NCBI RefSeq assembly: GCF_000276665.1
Contig: NW_004955446.1
Span: 11,292,652 to 11,356,651, forward strand
Source: Chinchilla lanigera
Taxonomy: Eukaryota > Chordata > Mammalia > Rodentia > Chinchillidae
Length of the DNA stretch: 64,000 nt
Direction of reading: 5' to 3'
Shown: positions 1-10,696 of the stretch, in pieces
Layout: each line of letters starts with the position of its first letter
Position numbering within the stretch: the first letter of the stretch is position 1
Made by a program: the position numbers and the translations under genes
The notes under the pieces: generated by a model
Told to the model about the DNA's origin: nothing
The model's input: the letters and a program-made list of their open reading frames with translations, nothing else
Databases searched by the model: none

Positions 1-160
1 ACTGTTGATTTGTATTATTTTGTCTTGAGACTCTGTATCACTTTGAATGTTCTTGCTCTGATTTGTTTATGTTCATGACACTGCTATGCTGCTACTGTTC
101 AATTTTTTTGTTTGTTTGTTTCTCATTTGCTACTCTCCTTAAAATAAAAAAAAAGAGAAA
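1..160 (+). mobile_element. L1 3' UTR end with A-rich tail
   Basis: A T-rich 3' end closes with a CCTTAAAATAAAAAAAAAG motif at about 138-156, which carries AATAAA and runs into the A tail. The same ending, CTTTAAAATAAAAA, is seen on the minus strand of the short insertion at 6502-6668, and a relative ends the L1 near 15,050. The body of the element lies upstream of the window. Inference: 3' terminus of a plus-strand rodent L1. Confidence 0.6.
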
Positions 161-179
161 ATTATAACATAGGCAGGAA

Positions 180-372
180 CATAAGGAAATTACAAGAAGG
201 TAAGAGGAGAGGATGCCGACCACAAGCCAAGGGGAGAGACCTTGGAAGAAACCAGCCTGCCCTGTTACAGGTCTCAGATTTTACCTCCATAATCATGGGA
301 AAATGAATTTTTGTTGTTAGCTACCCTGGATGTGATACTTAGTTATGGCAAGATGAGCAAGCTAAAAGGTAC
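180..372 (+). mobile_element. MLT1/MST-type MaLR LTR, 3' part
   Basis: The order of motifs matches the 3' half of mammalian MaLR LTRs: a GCCAAGGGGAGAGACC-like block, then GAAGAAACCAGCCTGCC, then a weak AATGAATTTTTGTTGTT polyadenylation region and a TTATGGCAAGATGAGCAA end. The 5' part is missing. It lies directly behind the L1 3' end, so the L1 may have landed in it. Confidence 0.5.
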
Positions 373-454
373 CTCTCATTTTGTGTGCTAAGTAGAATAA
401 TCAAGGAACTTAGCACTTTACATAAGCCTTTCAATAATGCAATATTATATGAAA

Positions 455-578
455 CAGGACATGTAGATTTAAATTCTAGTTAGTCCTGCTCTTTGCTTGT
501 TGTGTGATTTCAGGCAAGTCACTTAAGCTTTCTGAACTTTGATTTTCTCATTTGTAACATCATCTACCTTGTGGAATT
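455..578 (+). mobile_element. MIR SINE fragment
   Basis: MIR core and 3' signature: TTGTGTGATTTCAGGCAAGTC followed by CACTTAAGCTTTCTGAACTTTG and a CTCATTTGTAA segment. Diverged and lacking both ends, as expected for an ancient tRNA-derived SINE. Confidence 0.7.
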
Positions 579-2200
579 ATGGAGAAAACTGAGCAGAATA
601 GCACAAAAGGGCCTTCCTGTCTCACTGTCAGGGGTTAACCCCACAGTGGATCCAGGTCTGACAGAAGGACCTAGGTAACCCACCTCCCCAGCTTCACGCT
701 GAGATCCTCTTAGTGCAGTCTGGATGACTGCCTGAGGGAGGACTGTGAGCCTCTGACTGTGAGCCTTGATCACTACAGTTCCACATGGGCTGTACATGTG
801 CTTTGCTGCACCTCTGGCCCCTGTTGTTTACTTGTGAGCTGATGGGTGGGACAGGCTGTCCATTTCCCAGTCTTTTCCACCACAATTAGCTGTTGTCATA
901 AATTACCATAATCATGTGTCTCCTCCCCGTGGAACTTTTGCCACACTAATTCCCTCTAGATGGGCAGGACCCGTGGGTCCCGTACCTCTCCTGAGGTGAA
1001 AGCTTTTAATGAGAGCAGCAGCCAGTCCACATGTGTTTGGGTACAAGCTCTGGGGGTCAGCAGCCAAGTGTGACTGCATTTTGGGAAACTGCCTTCTTCT
1101 GTCCTTTCAAGAAACCAGCTTCCAGAGCGTTCCAGGGCGGCACTATGTTCCATGCCAGGATGCAGTGTCCCCTCCACCCTCCCTCTGGGGTGCTGGGAGT
1201 CGGGAATCCAGGGTGCTGAGAAGCGCTCTGCCGATCTGGCTTGGAGGACCATGTTCACTCAGGGAGAGGGCAGGTAGGCGATTGGTTCTGGAGAAGACAC
1301 TACTCTCAGAGGACAGTAGAAAAGGGAAGAGACAGGGAGGAAGGGTCTGATCAGGCTGTGTTGGTCAGGATCAGCATGGGCTGTGGCCTTAAGGGGCTTT
1401 CTGCAGCCACTGTTGTTCTCATTGCCTTGACAACCAGAAGAGAAATAGATTACGCCCAGTGCAGGTGCACAAGAGCTAAGCACAGGCTCTTTCCTTCGGC
1501 AGCCCAGACCAACCCCAGGCAGTGACCTTGGTAAGGCTCTGCCCAGGATGGTTTGCTGAAAGTTTCAGTGTGTGGACATTGTAATGTAGAAATTGAAATC
1601 AAGGGCTTTTGACTGCAGGGACTGTGGGCAGCACCATGGTGGCCTGGCCCTTGGCTTAGCCTGAGGCTGAAAGGGTCATCAGGATCTCCTGCCTGCTCCC
1701 ACTCAGATTTCCTACGCTGGTAGCTGCAGCCCAGCAGCTGCATCCGGGATCCCATTGAGGAAGTTCAGGGCTGAGCCATTCCTGGACTTGTACCTTCACT
1801 GAGAGCTCTGAGGAGCAGGGCTGCCAGGGAGGGTGTGGAGACTCCCCCGCTCCTGGGTCCTCCTCTGCTGAGTCACTGTGCTCTGCACATACTTGGGATC
1901 TCCTTCTGCAAGGGGCTCAAGGGGGGTGGAAATGATTCAAGTTTGTTCTGAAGCCTTATAAGAAAATTTTCTGTGAAAGGTAGTTGCATAGGTCCTTGGC
2001 CTCTTGCCTAAGAGCGAGGGTTCAAGAAGCCTCCATTTCTGAGACATTTACTCCTCTGCCTGACCAGTAAGTCTACGCTATTACCTGAAATTTCAGGACC
2101 AAGGTTATCTAGAAAACCCAAGCCATCAGCAAATACTACAGCTCTCTTTTCTCCGTATAGCCAGACACTGTCCTCTCCTGCCATCGGCACAGAGATTGCC
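579..2200. other. Unique sequence, no gene seen
   Basis: Rather GC-richer than its surroundings but with only short frames, the longest about 113 codons (1009-1350, plus), with no recognisable domain and heavy overlap of competing frames. A small imperfect repeat GACTGTGAGCC occurs twice at about 740-768. No repeat family recognised. Confidence 0.5.
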
Positions 2201-2204
2201 TTGT

Positions 2205-2965
2205 TCTAACACCATTGTCTCTGGCTGAGATTACTGTAGCTGCCTCTGAACTGGACTCCCCGCTTTTGTCCCTAAATGCTCAACCCCTTCTTGGCAGTAG
2301 CCAAGCATCACCAGCAGTCAGATGGTGCCTGTCCCCTATGAAGCTCGCCAGAATCTTCCCTTCCCAAGGTTTTTTGTTTTGTTTTGTTTTGTTTTTTTTT
2401 TTTTCCAGTACCAGGAATTGAACTCATGACCTTGCGCTTGCCAGGCAGGGGCTGTGCGGCTGAGCTAAATCCCCAGCCCCCAGAATCTTCCCCTCTATAA
2501 CCTCATTACTTCCCTCCCTCCTCACTCCTTGCACGGAAGCCATGCTGGGCTCCCTGCTGCTCCTTGAACCTATCAAGTGTGTTCCTGCCTCAGGCTATTT
2601 GTGTTTGCTTTTTCTCTGCCTTCGAAGTGCTTCCCCGAGATGTCTTTATGGTTCATACCCTGCTTCCTTCAGCACTCTGCTCAGCCGTCACCTTCTCAGT
2701 GAGGGCTTCCCTAACCATTCACCTAAACTGTCACCTCAGTCCCCACCACTTTTTACCCCAGTTTACTTTTTCTTCATGTCACTTGTCATATCCTGAAATG
2801 GACATTTATGTACTTTTGTTGTTGTTTTACCCCACCAAAAATTTCAGCTCCAAAGAGAGAGAATTTGATAACCTCCCCCTAAGTCTCCAGTGCTTGGAAC
2901 TATGCTTGATACATAGGAGATAACAAATGGACATAAACTGAATAAATGAAGAATAAGTGGGATGG
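2205..2965 (+). mobile_element. L2 LINE 3' region, interrupted by an ID SINE
   Basis: Segments of the L2 3' region appear in the right order: CTGAACTGGACTCCC near 2245, GTTCCTGCCTCAGG near 2581, CACCTTCTCAGTGAGGGCTTCC near 2690, a long pyrimidine-rich middle, and the terminal GCTTGGAACTATGCTTGATAC and AATAAATGAA near 2890-2948. The ID at 2361-2480 splits it. The short frames here are fossils or chance. Confidence 0.7.
2361..2480 (-). mobile_element. ID SINE inserted in L2
   Basis: Read on the minus strand it starts GGGGGCTGGGGATTTAGCTC, has a box A (TAGCTCAGCCG) and a degraded box B (GAGTTCAATTCC), and ends in a T-rich plus-strand tail with TTTTG units (2370-2404). The 12-bp repeat CAGAATCTTCCC occurs at 2349-2360 and 2481-2492 as a perfect target-site duplication. 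Nine extra bases lie between the left copy and the tail. Confidence 0.9.
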
Positions 2966-4960
2966 AAGATCCCATATATGCACATATATTTACATCTGCA
3001 TTAAGTGGGAGTTTTCATCTATTTTACCTGTTTAGTCATATATATCCCCTTTGGAGAGTTTTTGTTTTACCAAAAGCATCTTCTACAGTACTGTTGCACA
3101 GCATAGCTCCTACTGTATTTGGGGTGCTGCCCTGGTCCTACCCCCAGGTGACGAGAACACTCTAGGGGCATTGGCCTGGGTGCAGGGGTTGGTGTGAGGC
3201 CTAGGCAGGCTCTTTTGGGGGTGCTGGTCTTTTAGATGCAGAATCCTAGTGAGAACTATATTGAGGAGGGGTATAAGAAGAAAGGATAAGAACACAGAGG
3301 ATCTTGCAATAGACAGGAAAGTAGGTGAGAACTTATGGAAATAATTTTAATATCCAGAAGTCTAAAATCAATATTTTCCCATAGAGAGGGGAGTCAGAGG
3401 CTGGCCTGGGAAGGGAAGAAGGTCCAATCAGGGTGTACTCACTGGGCCCAGCAGCTTCCCATCAAATGCAGGTTGCCCCTGGTGACACATTGGGTACCTC
3501 CTCCTCTCCCCCATATTTTTCTTCAAAGCACAGTGTTGAGGTAAGCATAAGAGTCACTTCAAGTAATGTAGAAAAACTGAAGAAAGGGGAAATGTGAAAA
3601 TGCTGCCAGTGCAAGAAAGCTGCGCGTTTAAATCTTTCTGAGCTACATGTGGCTCTGAGTTGCCTGTGGAGCTGGGCGTGCTCAGCCGACCTGCCATGGA
3701 GTTCGGTGCAGGACATGTGACAGGAAGCAGTCTCTACATGAATGTGAAGAGAAGCCCCCACCCAAATGTTAACAGACTGCTAAGAGGAAGGAAAAAGTTT
3801 GTGCAGCTAACACAACATGGGGCTTGCCAAAATCATCCTGCCCTCGTTGTCCTGTCAGCAGAGCCACTTTTCCGAAGAGCTAGTGACTCGTGACTTGGTT
3901 GCTTGATTCTGCCCGTCCCTGGCTCCTGCTGGCGACCTCTACCCTACCCTACCCAAAGTGCACAAATTTTCTGTATTTTGACTTGTAGGGCATTCTTCAG
4001 GCTTGAGGCCTCAGAGGTTCCGTTGAGAGCACAATGCTCCACACTCAGGATGTGAACGGCTGCAAATGTCATATTGCTTATCTTGCTCTGTGCAACACCC
4101 AGCAGCTGCCGGCGCTTAACGAGGAGGCGGCACAGGGCGCTGAGAACCGTTCTGTGTGTGCTTTGTTCATGCATTTTGCAGCTGATTTAAGAGCAAGAAA
4201 GGAACAAACCCGATCTGATGTCTTTACTCCAGAGATCAGTCCACATCCTTCCTAGGGCAGGAAGAGCAGGTGACTGGGACACCGGACATTTGGCAAGCTG
4301 GTGGCCTTCCTGCTTTGGCATGCTTTGCCGGGGTTTTCATGAAAAGACAATGACCTTTATAAAAAACAATGACCTTTGCAGAGATCTCCAAACCCTGGCA
4401 ACTCAGCAGCGAGCTCAGTTCCAAAACCATTCCTAAGAGCCTTTCCCAACAATTGGAAAGAAAGACTTTTAAAAAAAGTCACCAAAGTTTTTGGCAAAGC
4501 TTAGGCGCTCTCTCCCCAACCCTGTAATTAAAGCAGAAGTAAACAGTAAAAGGGCATCAAATTGCAGCTCACTTTGGTAATGGGTGCCCAGGTGGAGCTG
4601 CTGCTTGTAGGGACCTGTGCCTTGAGACAGAAGGGCAGCCTCTCTGGGGAGCACTCCATTGAGTCCCCAGATCTGACACACCAAGATTAAGACCTGAGGA
4701 TTTGGAGCTGAGAAGCAAGAAAGGGTGAGTCACCTGGGCCATAATATTAAAAAAAAAGAAAAGAAAGAATAAAATTTCTTCCTCATCCGAAGTTGCTCTG
4801 TCTACACCAACTCCAAGCCTGCTTTCATTTTTGGAGGTCATATCCTGCGTGGTGCCTACCCTTCTCCTAGGAGAGCCATGTGTGTGCAAGGAGCTCAAGC
4901 GCATCCTGCTTCCTGCAGAACACTGTGTGAGGATGCTGCCTCAGACTGACTTCCTGTGCT
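2966..4960. other. Unique sequence, no gene seen
   Basis: No repeat family or coding region recognised. A small direct repeat ACAATGACCTTT occurs twice at about 4347-4377. Open frames are all under about 112 codons and overlap on both strands without domain matches. An A-rich run lies at about 4748-4775. Confidence 0.5.
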
Positions 4961-5065
4961 GCCTGCCTCTGCTACTCACCAGCAGGGTGACCTACACCGT
5001 GGGTCACTGTTTCCAAGTTTCGGTTTTCTCACCTAAGAACGGGAACATCGATAGTACTTAGTTTC
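4961..5065 (+). mobile_element. MIR SINE fragment
   Basis: CTGCTACTCACCAGCAGGGTGACC followed by a GGTTTTCTCACCTAAGAACGGG segment matches the MIR core and the conserved CTCATCTGTAAAATGGG region, diverged. Confidence 0.55.
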
Positions 5066-5089
5066 CACTAGGCTTAAATGAAACAATTT

Positions 5090-5385
5090 ATCATTGTAGG
5101 CATATAGAACCCACCTCGCTATTGATGTTACATGTATGAATGGGTGGTTTCTTTATAGTGCTGAGTAGTAGTCCATGTGTATGGGCAGATCACAAATTTT
5201 TATTTATTCTCCCATTAGTGGGTGTTTGGGTTGCTGCTAGGTTTTGGCCATCATGAATGAAATTGCTACTACTTTTGAGCAAATCTTGTTTGGACATAGT
5301 TTCCTTTTTTGTTGGATAAATACTTGGGAGAATGGATAGATCTATGGTGAGCATACATGCAGTTTTTTTATTAGTACATGTTTGC
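5090..5385 (-). mobile_element. L1 fragment (ORF2 end / 3' UTR)
   Basis: On the plus strand the fragment reads as reversed L1 ORF2 C-terminus: an AGTAGTCCATGTGTATGG segment, CCCATTAGTGGGTGTTTGGG, a stretch equivalent to the shared 'gctattgtgaat' block and GGATAAATACTTGGGAGAATGG. Only about 300 bp survive. Confidence 0.65.
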
Positions 5386-5525
5386 ATAACATGAAGTTTA
5401 CGATCATTTTGGGGAGAGGGTACATGTACATAATGCAATTTGTTTCTTTTTAAAATTCCCTTCCCCTTTCTCTTCCCCCACTTTTCCTCTCATCCCCTTT
5501 TCCCCAACCCCTCACCTTAAAAAAA

Positions 5526-5645
5526 TTTTTTTTTCCTGAGGCAGGATCTTGCCATGCAGTTCAGGCTGGCCTTAAACTCACTGTGTAGCCCAGGCTGACC
5601 TCAAACTTAAGGCAATCTTCTTCCTCAGCTGCTCAAGTTCTGGGC
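5526..5645 (-). mobile_element. B1 SINE, 5'-truncated
   Basis: A plus-strand T run, then GAGGCAGGATCTTGCC, GTTCAGGCTGGCC, GTAGCCCAGGCTGACCTC and CTCAGCTGCTCAAG: reversed B1 with the internal tandem segment typical of rodents. The 5' end of the element, normally the GCCGGGCGTGG box, is missing. It sits inside L1 3' UTR sequence. Confidence 0.8.
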
Positions 5646-6501
5646 CCATTTTCATTCTTGTTGATATTGTTAATCTTAGCTCATGTTATGGCATATAATG
5701 TTTACGTTCATTGAGGTTATTAGGTGCCTGTACGTGGCATACCTTTATTCTACTTATCTTCCCTTCCCCTCCTCACACTTAGCCTCTTCGGGCCCTTTCC
5801 CATTTGCGAGAAATCCATCTCCCTCTCTCCTTCTATCCACCGTTTACCAATCTCTTTGTACTTTGACTTACTCAAATGAGAGATATCATACAGTATTTAA
5901 ACTTGTGTGCCTGGTTTATTTCATTCAACATACTTATCAGGTACATCCATTTTCTTACAAATGTCTCAAATTTGTCCTTTATAGCCAAGTAGTATTCTAT
6001 TACATATAGATAACATATTTTCTATTCCAATTGTCCTGTTTATATGTATGCAGGAGTGCTTCCAGGATTTAGCTATTGTGAATTGTGCTGCTAGAAACAT
6101 CATGTATGCATGTTTACTGTAGTATGAACTTAAGTTCTTTGGGGAAGACCTAGAAGGGCGGTACCTGGGTCACATGGGATTTCTAATTTTAGTCCTTTGA
6201 GAAATCTCCACACTGATTTCTGTAATGGTTGTACTAGTTTACATTCACACTAACACTGTAAGAGGGCTCCTTTTCTACCACAGCCTTGCCAGCATTTGTT
6301 ACTTTTGGATTTCCTGATGATTGCCGGAGTAAGATGGAATCTTTGAGGTTTTTAAAAAATTTTTCAATTTATTTTTAATTTGTATTTCCCTAAGGGCTAG
6401 AGATGTTGAATACTTTTTCGTATCTTTGTTGACCTTCTTTACTTCTTCTGTGAAGCATCCGTTCATTTCACTTGTTCACTTTTTGACTGGGTCTTTTATT
6501 T

Positions 6502-6668
6502 ATTTTTTATTTTAAAGAGAAAAAACAATAACAAAATAACAACAATGAAGACACAAACAAAACAATACAAAAACAATAAAAATGATACAGAATTTCAAAA
6601 TAAGACGATAAGAATTAACAGTATTTGTTATATTACACATTATTATCTTCAATGAAGTTGCTCAGATA
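6502..6668 (-). mobile_element. Short L1 3'-end insertion with target-site duplication
   Basis: The minus strand ends in CTCTTTAAAATAAAAAAT, matching other L1 3' ends in this window. GGTCTTTTATTT is present at 6490-6501 and 6669-6680, a perfect 12-bp target-site duplication. The host is an older minus-strand L1 whose sequence resumes on the far side. About 170 bp long, so extremely 5'-truncated. Confidence 0.7.
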
Positions 6669-6840
6669 GGTCTTTTATTTTAGGTGGTTTGGTTTTTCTT
6701 AGTTCTTTATATACTGTGTTCTAGAATTAGTCCTTTATCTGGGGAATAGTTGGAAAATACTTTTCCTATTCTGTATGTTGTCTCTCCATTATACTAATTG
6801 ATTTTTTACATTCTGGTGTGTAAATAAAATCTCTGTCCTA

Positions 6841-8005
6841 CACTTACTCTAGTTGTTTTTCCCTCAGTCATTTGAGTAAAATTCGTAAAGTGTCTAGCAG
6901 CTCTTTTAATGGGGCCTTGACTTCCTCCTTTCACTTGGGTAATATTTGTTTCTTGTAGTTTCCTCAAGTCAAAAGCTATAGTCACTGAGACCTTGCATGT
7001 TCAGAAATGTTTACCTGCTTTTATACTTCTATGGTTGGATTATAAAATCCTTGGGTCACATTTTTTTCCCTTGAGAACATTGTTGGCAATGCTTTACTGC
7101 TTTTCTATCACTGATTTTTTTTTTCATTTTCTATAAGTGTCTCAATATTTTTTTTTTTCAGGCTTCTAAAGGGATTCCTTTTTTTAAAATCTCTGGTCAA
7201 ACAGTTGTTCTATGATATCTTCTCCCCACCCACAGGGACAAGCTGTATCTTTAAATTTGTGGATATAAATACTCTCCTCCTTTTTACTAAAAAATACATG
7301 GCTTTTATACCTAAAGAATAAATCTTATTATCCAGAATGTTGCTCTCTAGGCAGAGGCTGACTCAGTTCAGAAAAGCCTGATTTGAGGTGGTCCCTAGGG
7401 ACTGACAAATCCTTGTTGCAAGAGCTATCTTGCTGTGGTACTCTCCTGAGGTGGCAAGAAGAATCTGATTTACAGCTTGAAATGTTTTACTATTCTATTA
7501 TGTAGGTTATCTTTTTTTAGAGATGTCGGGTTTTTTCAGATTTTCTTATTTAATCTCTTCCACATTTAACACCTTGCTCTTACTTCTTTGTTATTTTGTT
7601 ACCGTTTGATCACTTCATCTTCCTTTCTTTTCACCATAGCCTTCATGCCCTTTGATATTTTTGGTACATCCAAGTTGAACTTCTTTTTTGTAACGCTATA
7701 CTTTTATCCTATTTTCTAAATCCTGCCAGTTCTTGTTGCATCTAACCCTGCCTTTTTACATTTTCCTTAATGTTTGTATCTCTACTTTGTGTTCATGATT
7801 TACAGGGGCAACCTGAAAGATTTTTCCTTGCTAGGGAGTACCTCACCGTGTCAGCTTTGCTCCCTATCAGTTTCCAGGAAACTCCACAATAAATGTTTGA
7901 TTCACATTCTCTTTGGGTGGAAGACCCAGACCAGAGGGCTTGAGAGTTTGACTGATTTTTGTTTATTCCTGATTCTACTTAAAGTTAGGTTGTTCTGAGG
8001 AGGTT
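6841..8005. other. Low-complexity-rich sequence, no gene seen
   Basis: Many T-rich runs (7105-7122, 7150-7161). The part from about 7000 to 7210 has a texture like old L1, but I cannot place it. No frame longer than about 75 codons. Confidence 0.4.
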
Positions 8006-8009
8006 TTTC

Positions 8010-8145
8010 TTTCCAGACTCAGGGGCCTCATTTGTAAAGGAGGTATAATGTAACTCTACAGTGTTGTTGTGAGGACTGCATGAATTAAAGACCTAGTTCA
8101 CAGTCTGGCTTACAGAAAGTGTTTAGTAAATATTTGTTCCCTTTC
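8010..8145 (+). mobile_element. MIR SINE fragment
   Basis: GGGGCCTCATTTGTAAAGGAGG, GTTGTTGTGAGGACTGCATGAA and GTGTTTAGTAAATATTTGTTCC correspond to the MIR 3' third. Confidence 0.75.
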
Positions 8146-8261
8146 CACTATTTTTGCCTAAAGTAATAGAGAGAGGTAAACCAGTGCTACCATAGGAAGA
8201 AATAACTTTGTCTTAAATACTACTTTAACCATTACTCAAAAACACATATCACAATCAATGA

Positions 8262-8490
8262 TATTTCAAAGTATTTATTGCAAGCTAATTATATCCTAGG
8301 AATTTTACTATGTCACATTACCTCATTTGATTGTTCAGCAACTCTCTGTGGTCTGTCATATCATCATACTCATTTTACAGTTGAGGAATCTGAGCCTGGA
8401 GCAACTTCTTGCTCAAAGTATTAGGTGGCAGATCTACAAGTTGGTCTAAACTCTAATTCCAGTGGTCATGTCTTAATCACAACAAATATC
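8262..8490 (-). mobile_element. MIR SINE
   Basis: Plus strand reads AGTATTTATTGCAAGC, CACATTACCTCATTTGATTG, CATTTTACAGTTGAGGAATC and TTAGGTGGCAGATC: nearly the full MIR in reverse. Its neighbour at 8010-8145 is in the opposite orientation. Confidence 0.75.
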
Positions 8491-10692
8491 TTTTTGCAGT
8501 GCAACCCTTCCCTGTGATAGCATCTACAAAGGAAGCAAAAAATGTGCGAAGTATCTCACCTGACCTTGGGAGGCTCACAAGATACCCCCAACACACATAC
8601 TGCATAAAAGCTTCATAAGAACACAGACTTGTGATCATTTTTTGTATTCCTATGCCTAGTACTCAAAGGAAGGGTCCTTGTTCTCAGTTAAATGGAGTAA
8701 GATTTGAGATAGTACTAAGAGAATGCTTTCTTCCCTAGGGAGTAAAACCCTGAACTAGAATTTCCCATTTTTATCCCTGTTTTCAGGTGGCCTAGTAAAA
8801 ATGACTGAATTCTTAATCACTTAGAAATTGGATTTTCTCAGAATGTAAATATCTGGATTCTGAGCTTATGTGTATGTATTGATTGTGTAAATAAATCATT
8901 GGTTTTTAATACGCTTCCTTAAGAGGTGGTAAGTGGAGGGGAAAATCAAGGAGAGAACAAGGATTCAAAAGAAATTTTCTGTGGCATGCCATTTATCAAA
9001 ATATTTTTCATTTGAAAAATGGGGGCAAGTATTGTCTGACTTAGCTATTAAGGAAATTCCTATAAATACCCAGAGATTTAAAATTATGCTTGAAAAGAAC
9101 TACAGAAAAACACATACTATTTTAATTCATCGTTTAACATAGGCGGACTCTAACTTGTTCTAAAAATGAATTTTGTACTTGACAGTTTTCTTGATGTCTG
9201 TAGCATACACAAACAAAGCCAAACTGAAAAGTACAGAATCTTGAAGAACTGTACCATTTGAGTTTCTCCAGACTAAACAAAAGTTGCAAATATGGCCAGA
9301 TAAAAAGAATTTTGTAACCCTCCCTGTCCCACACAACACCTTCCTATCAGAAGGCCGAACTTGAAGTAAATACAGGGCAAAAATGTTGGATAAAGAGCTT
9401 TGCAATATTTCTATTCATGTTACACCTCTCGGCTTTGGGTGGAGTACAAGAATTTAACCATGCCGTGGCATAAATTTGTTGTAATTCAGGCAGTGAGTGT
9501 TTCCTCTAGATTACAATAGATTCTTTCCATGAAAAATATTTTTCTAGGCAAGAAGTTCCATACTTTATTAGCTTTAAGGACCTAAAAAGTCAAATGGAGA
9601 TACACTTTAGTTGGGAGAAAATGAATAGGAATTTCTAGAAGATGCAGACTATAGCCAGTTGGAGAAATATCACTTGGCACCATGGTTGGGAACCTGCTAT
9701 AGAGGCAGTATCAAAGTGCTGTGAACCAAACCCTCTCCAGCTTTTCCTTTCACAGTTATAATTATCTCCCACAAGCCAGCACACCATTGGGAATGCATAT
9801 CATAAACACATGATTATCTGTGGCTACTAAATCTTTTTCACTTTCTTCTCAGTGTTGAGTTAACAGAGTTACCAAGATGTTTTTATTGCTTTCTCTTTAA
9901 GCCACACAAAACCAAATGAAGAGATCTTTGTTTCAGAAGTCTGAGTGTGCTGAAGTCACTGTTATTTTCTTGTGTAGGTCTGGAAATGGTATACTGTCTG
10001 GGTGGGAGCAGGACTCCTGTTCCTACTCTGGAGCTCGGTTCCCTAAAGCTGGCCTTCAACCCCAGGGCAGTAGATTCTGTAGGGCAGGCTTTCAAAGTTT
10101 CTACACCCAGACTTCTTGGTAGTGCCTCTTCTGACTTAAAACTCAAGTGGGTACCAAAGTTCCGGGTTTAAAAAAAGCAGGCTAGAAAGGAAATCCTTGT
10201 AGAGATACTATTTCTTTGCTTGATTTTCTCCTACTCACCTTCCTCATTCCTATATTATTTCTTCTATTTTCTCTTTCTTCTCTTCTGTTGTTTCCATCTT
10301 ATTCTATTCTGTTTTTTCTCTAGGTAACAGCTAAGTATATTTGGGTACCATGACAGACTCAAAGAAAAATACGACAAAGTTTCTGCCACTGAGATGCTTG
10401 ATGTAAATATGGGTACCATCATATGTGCCTCTGTTCTTTGTGCCTAAAACTTGTCAGGCTGTGTGTCCTATCAGACTCAAGTGTCCCTCAGATCTCCATC
10501 TTGGCCTTTTGCTTTTTTTACCTTCCATGTTCTGTCTTGGAGATATGGTTCCCCCTATGACTTCAACCTTCACTGTGTTCTAATGCCTCCTGAGTGTTTC
10601 TGTTCACATTTCCCTGTCTTTAGTCCAAAGCAGAATCTAGTTCAGAGACTGAAACACAGGGGAGAAACATCAGTGTGACCAAAGGAGTATGA
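8491..10692. other. Unique sequence, no gene seen
   Basis: No confident repeat or exon. A long pyrimidine-rich tract at 10,205-10,322 ends in TTTTTTCTCTAG, resembling a splice acceptor, but no supported exon follows. Frames stay below about 90 codons. Confidence 0.5.
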
Positions 10693-10696
10693 GACT

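Larger units (their letters stand above)
5386..6840 (-). mobile_element. L1 3' UTR and ORF2 C-terminal fragment
   Basis: A pyrimidine-rich block at 5440-5520 and 5750-5850 is the complement of the purine-rich 3' UTR. From about 5880 it reads as reversed ORF2 C-terminus: GCCAAGTAGTATTCTATTAC, GCTATTGTGAATTGTGCTGC, TTTGAGAAATCTCCACACTG, then GTTCTTTATATACTGTGTTC near 6700. It is interrupted by a B1 (5526-5645) and a short L1 3'-end insertion (6502-6668). No intact frame remains. Confidence 0.75.

Noticed and set aside
10205..10335. Pyrimidine tract ending in TTTTTTCTCTAG, like a splice acceptor
   Set aside because: No open exon with a donor follows, and such tracts are common in T-rich noncoding DNA.
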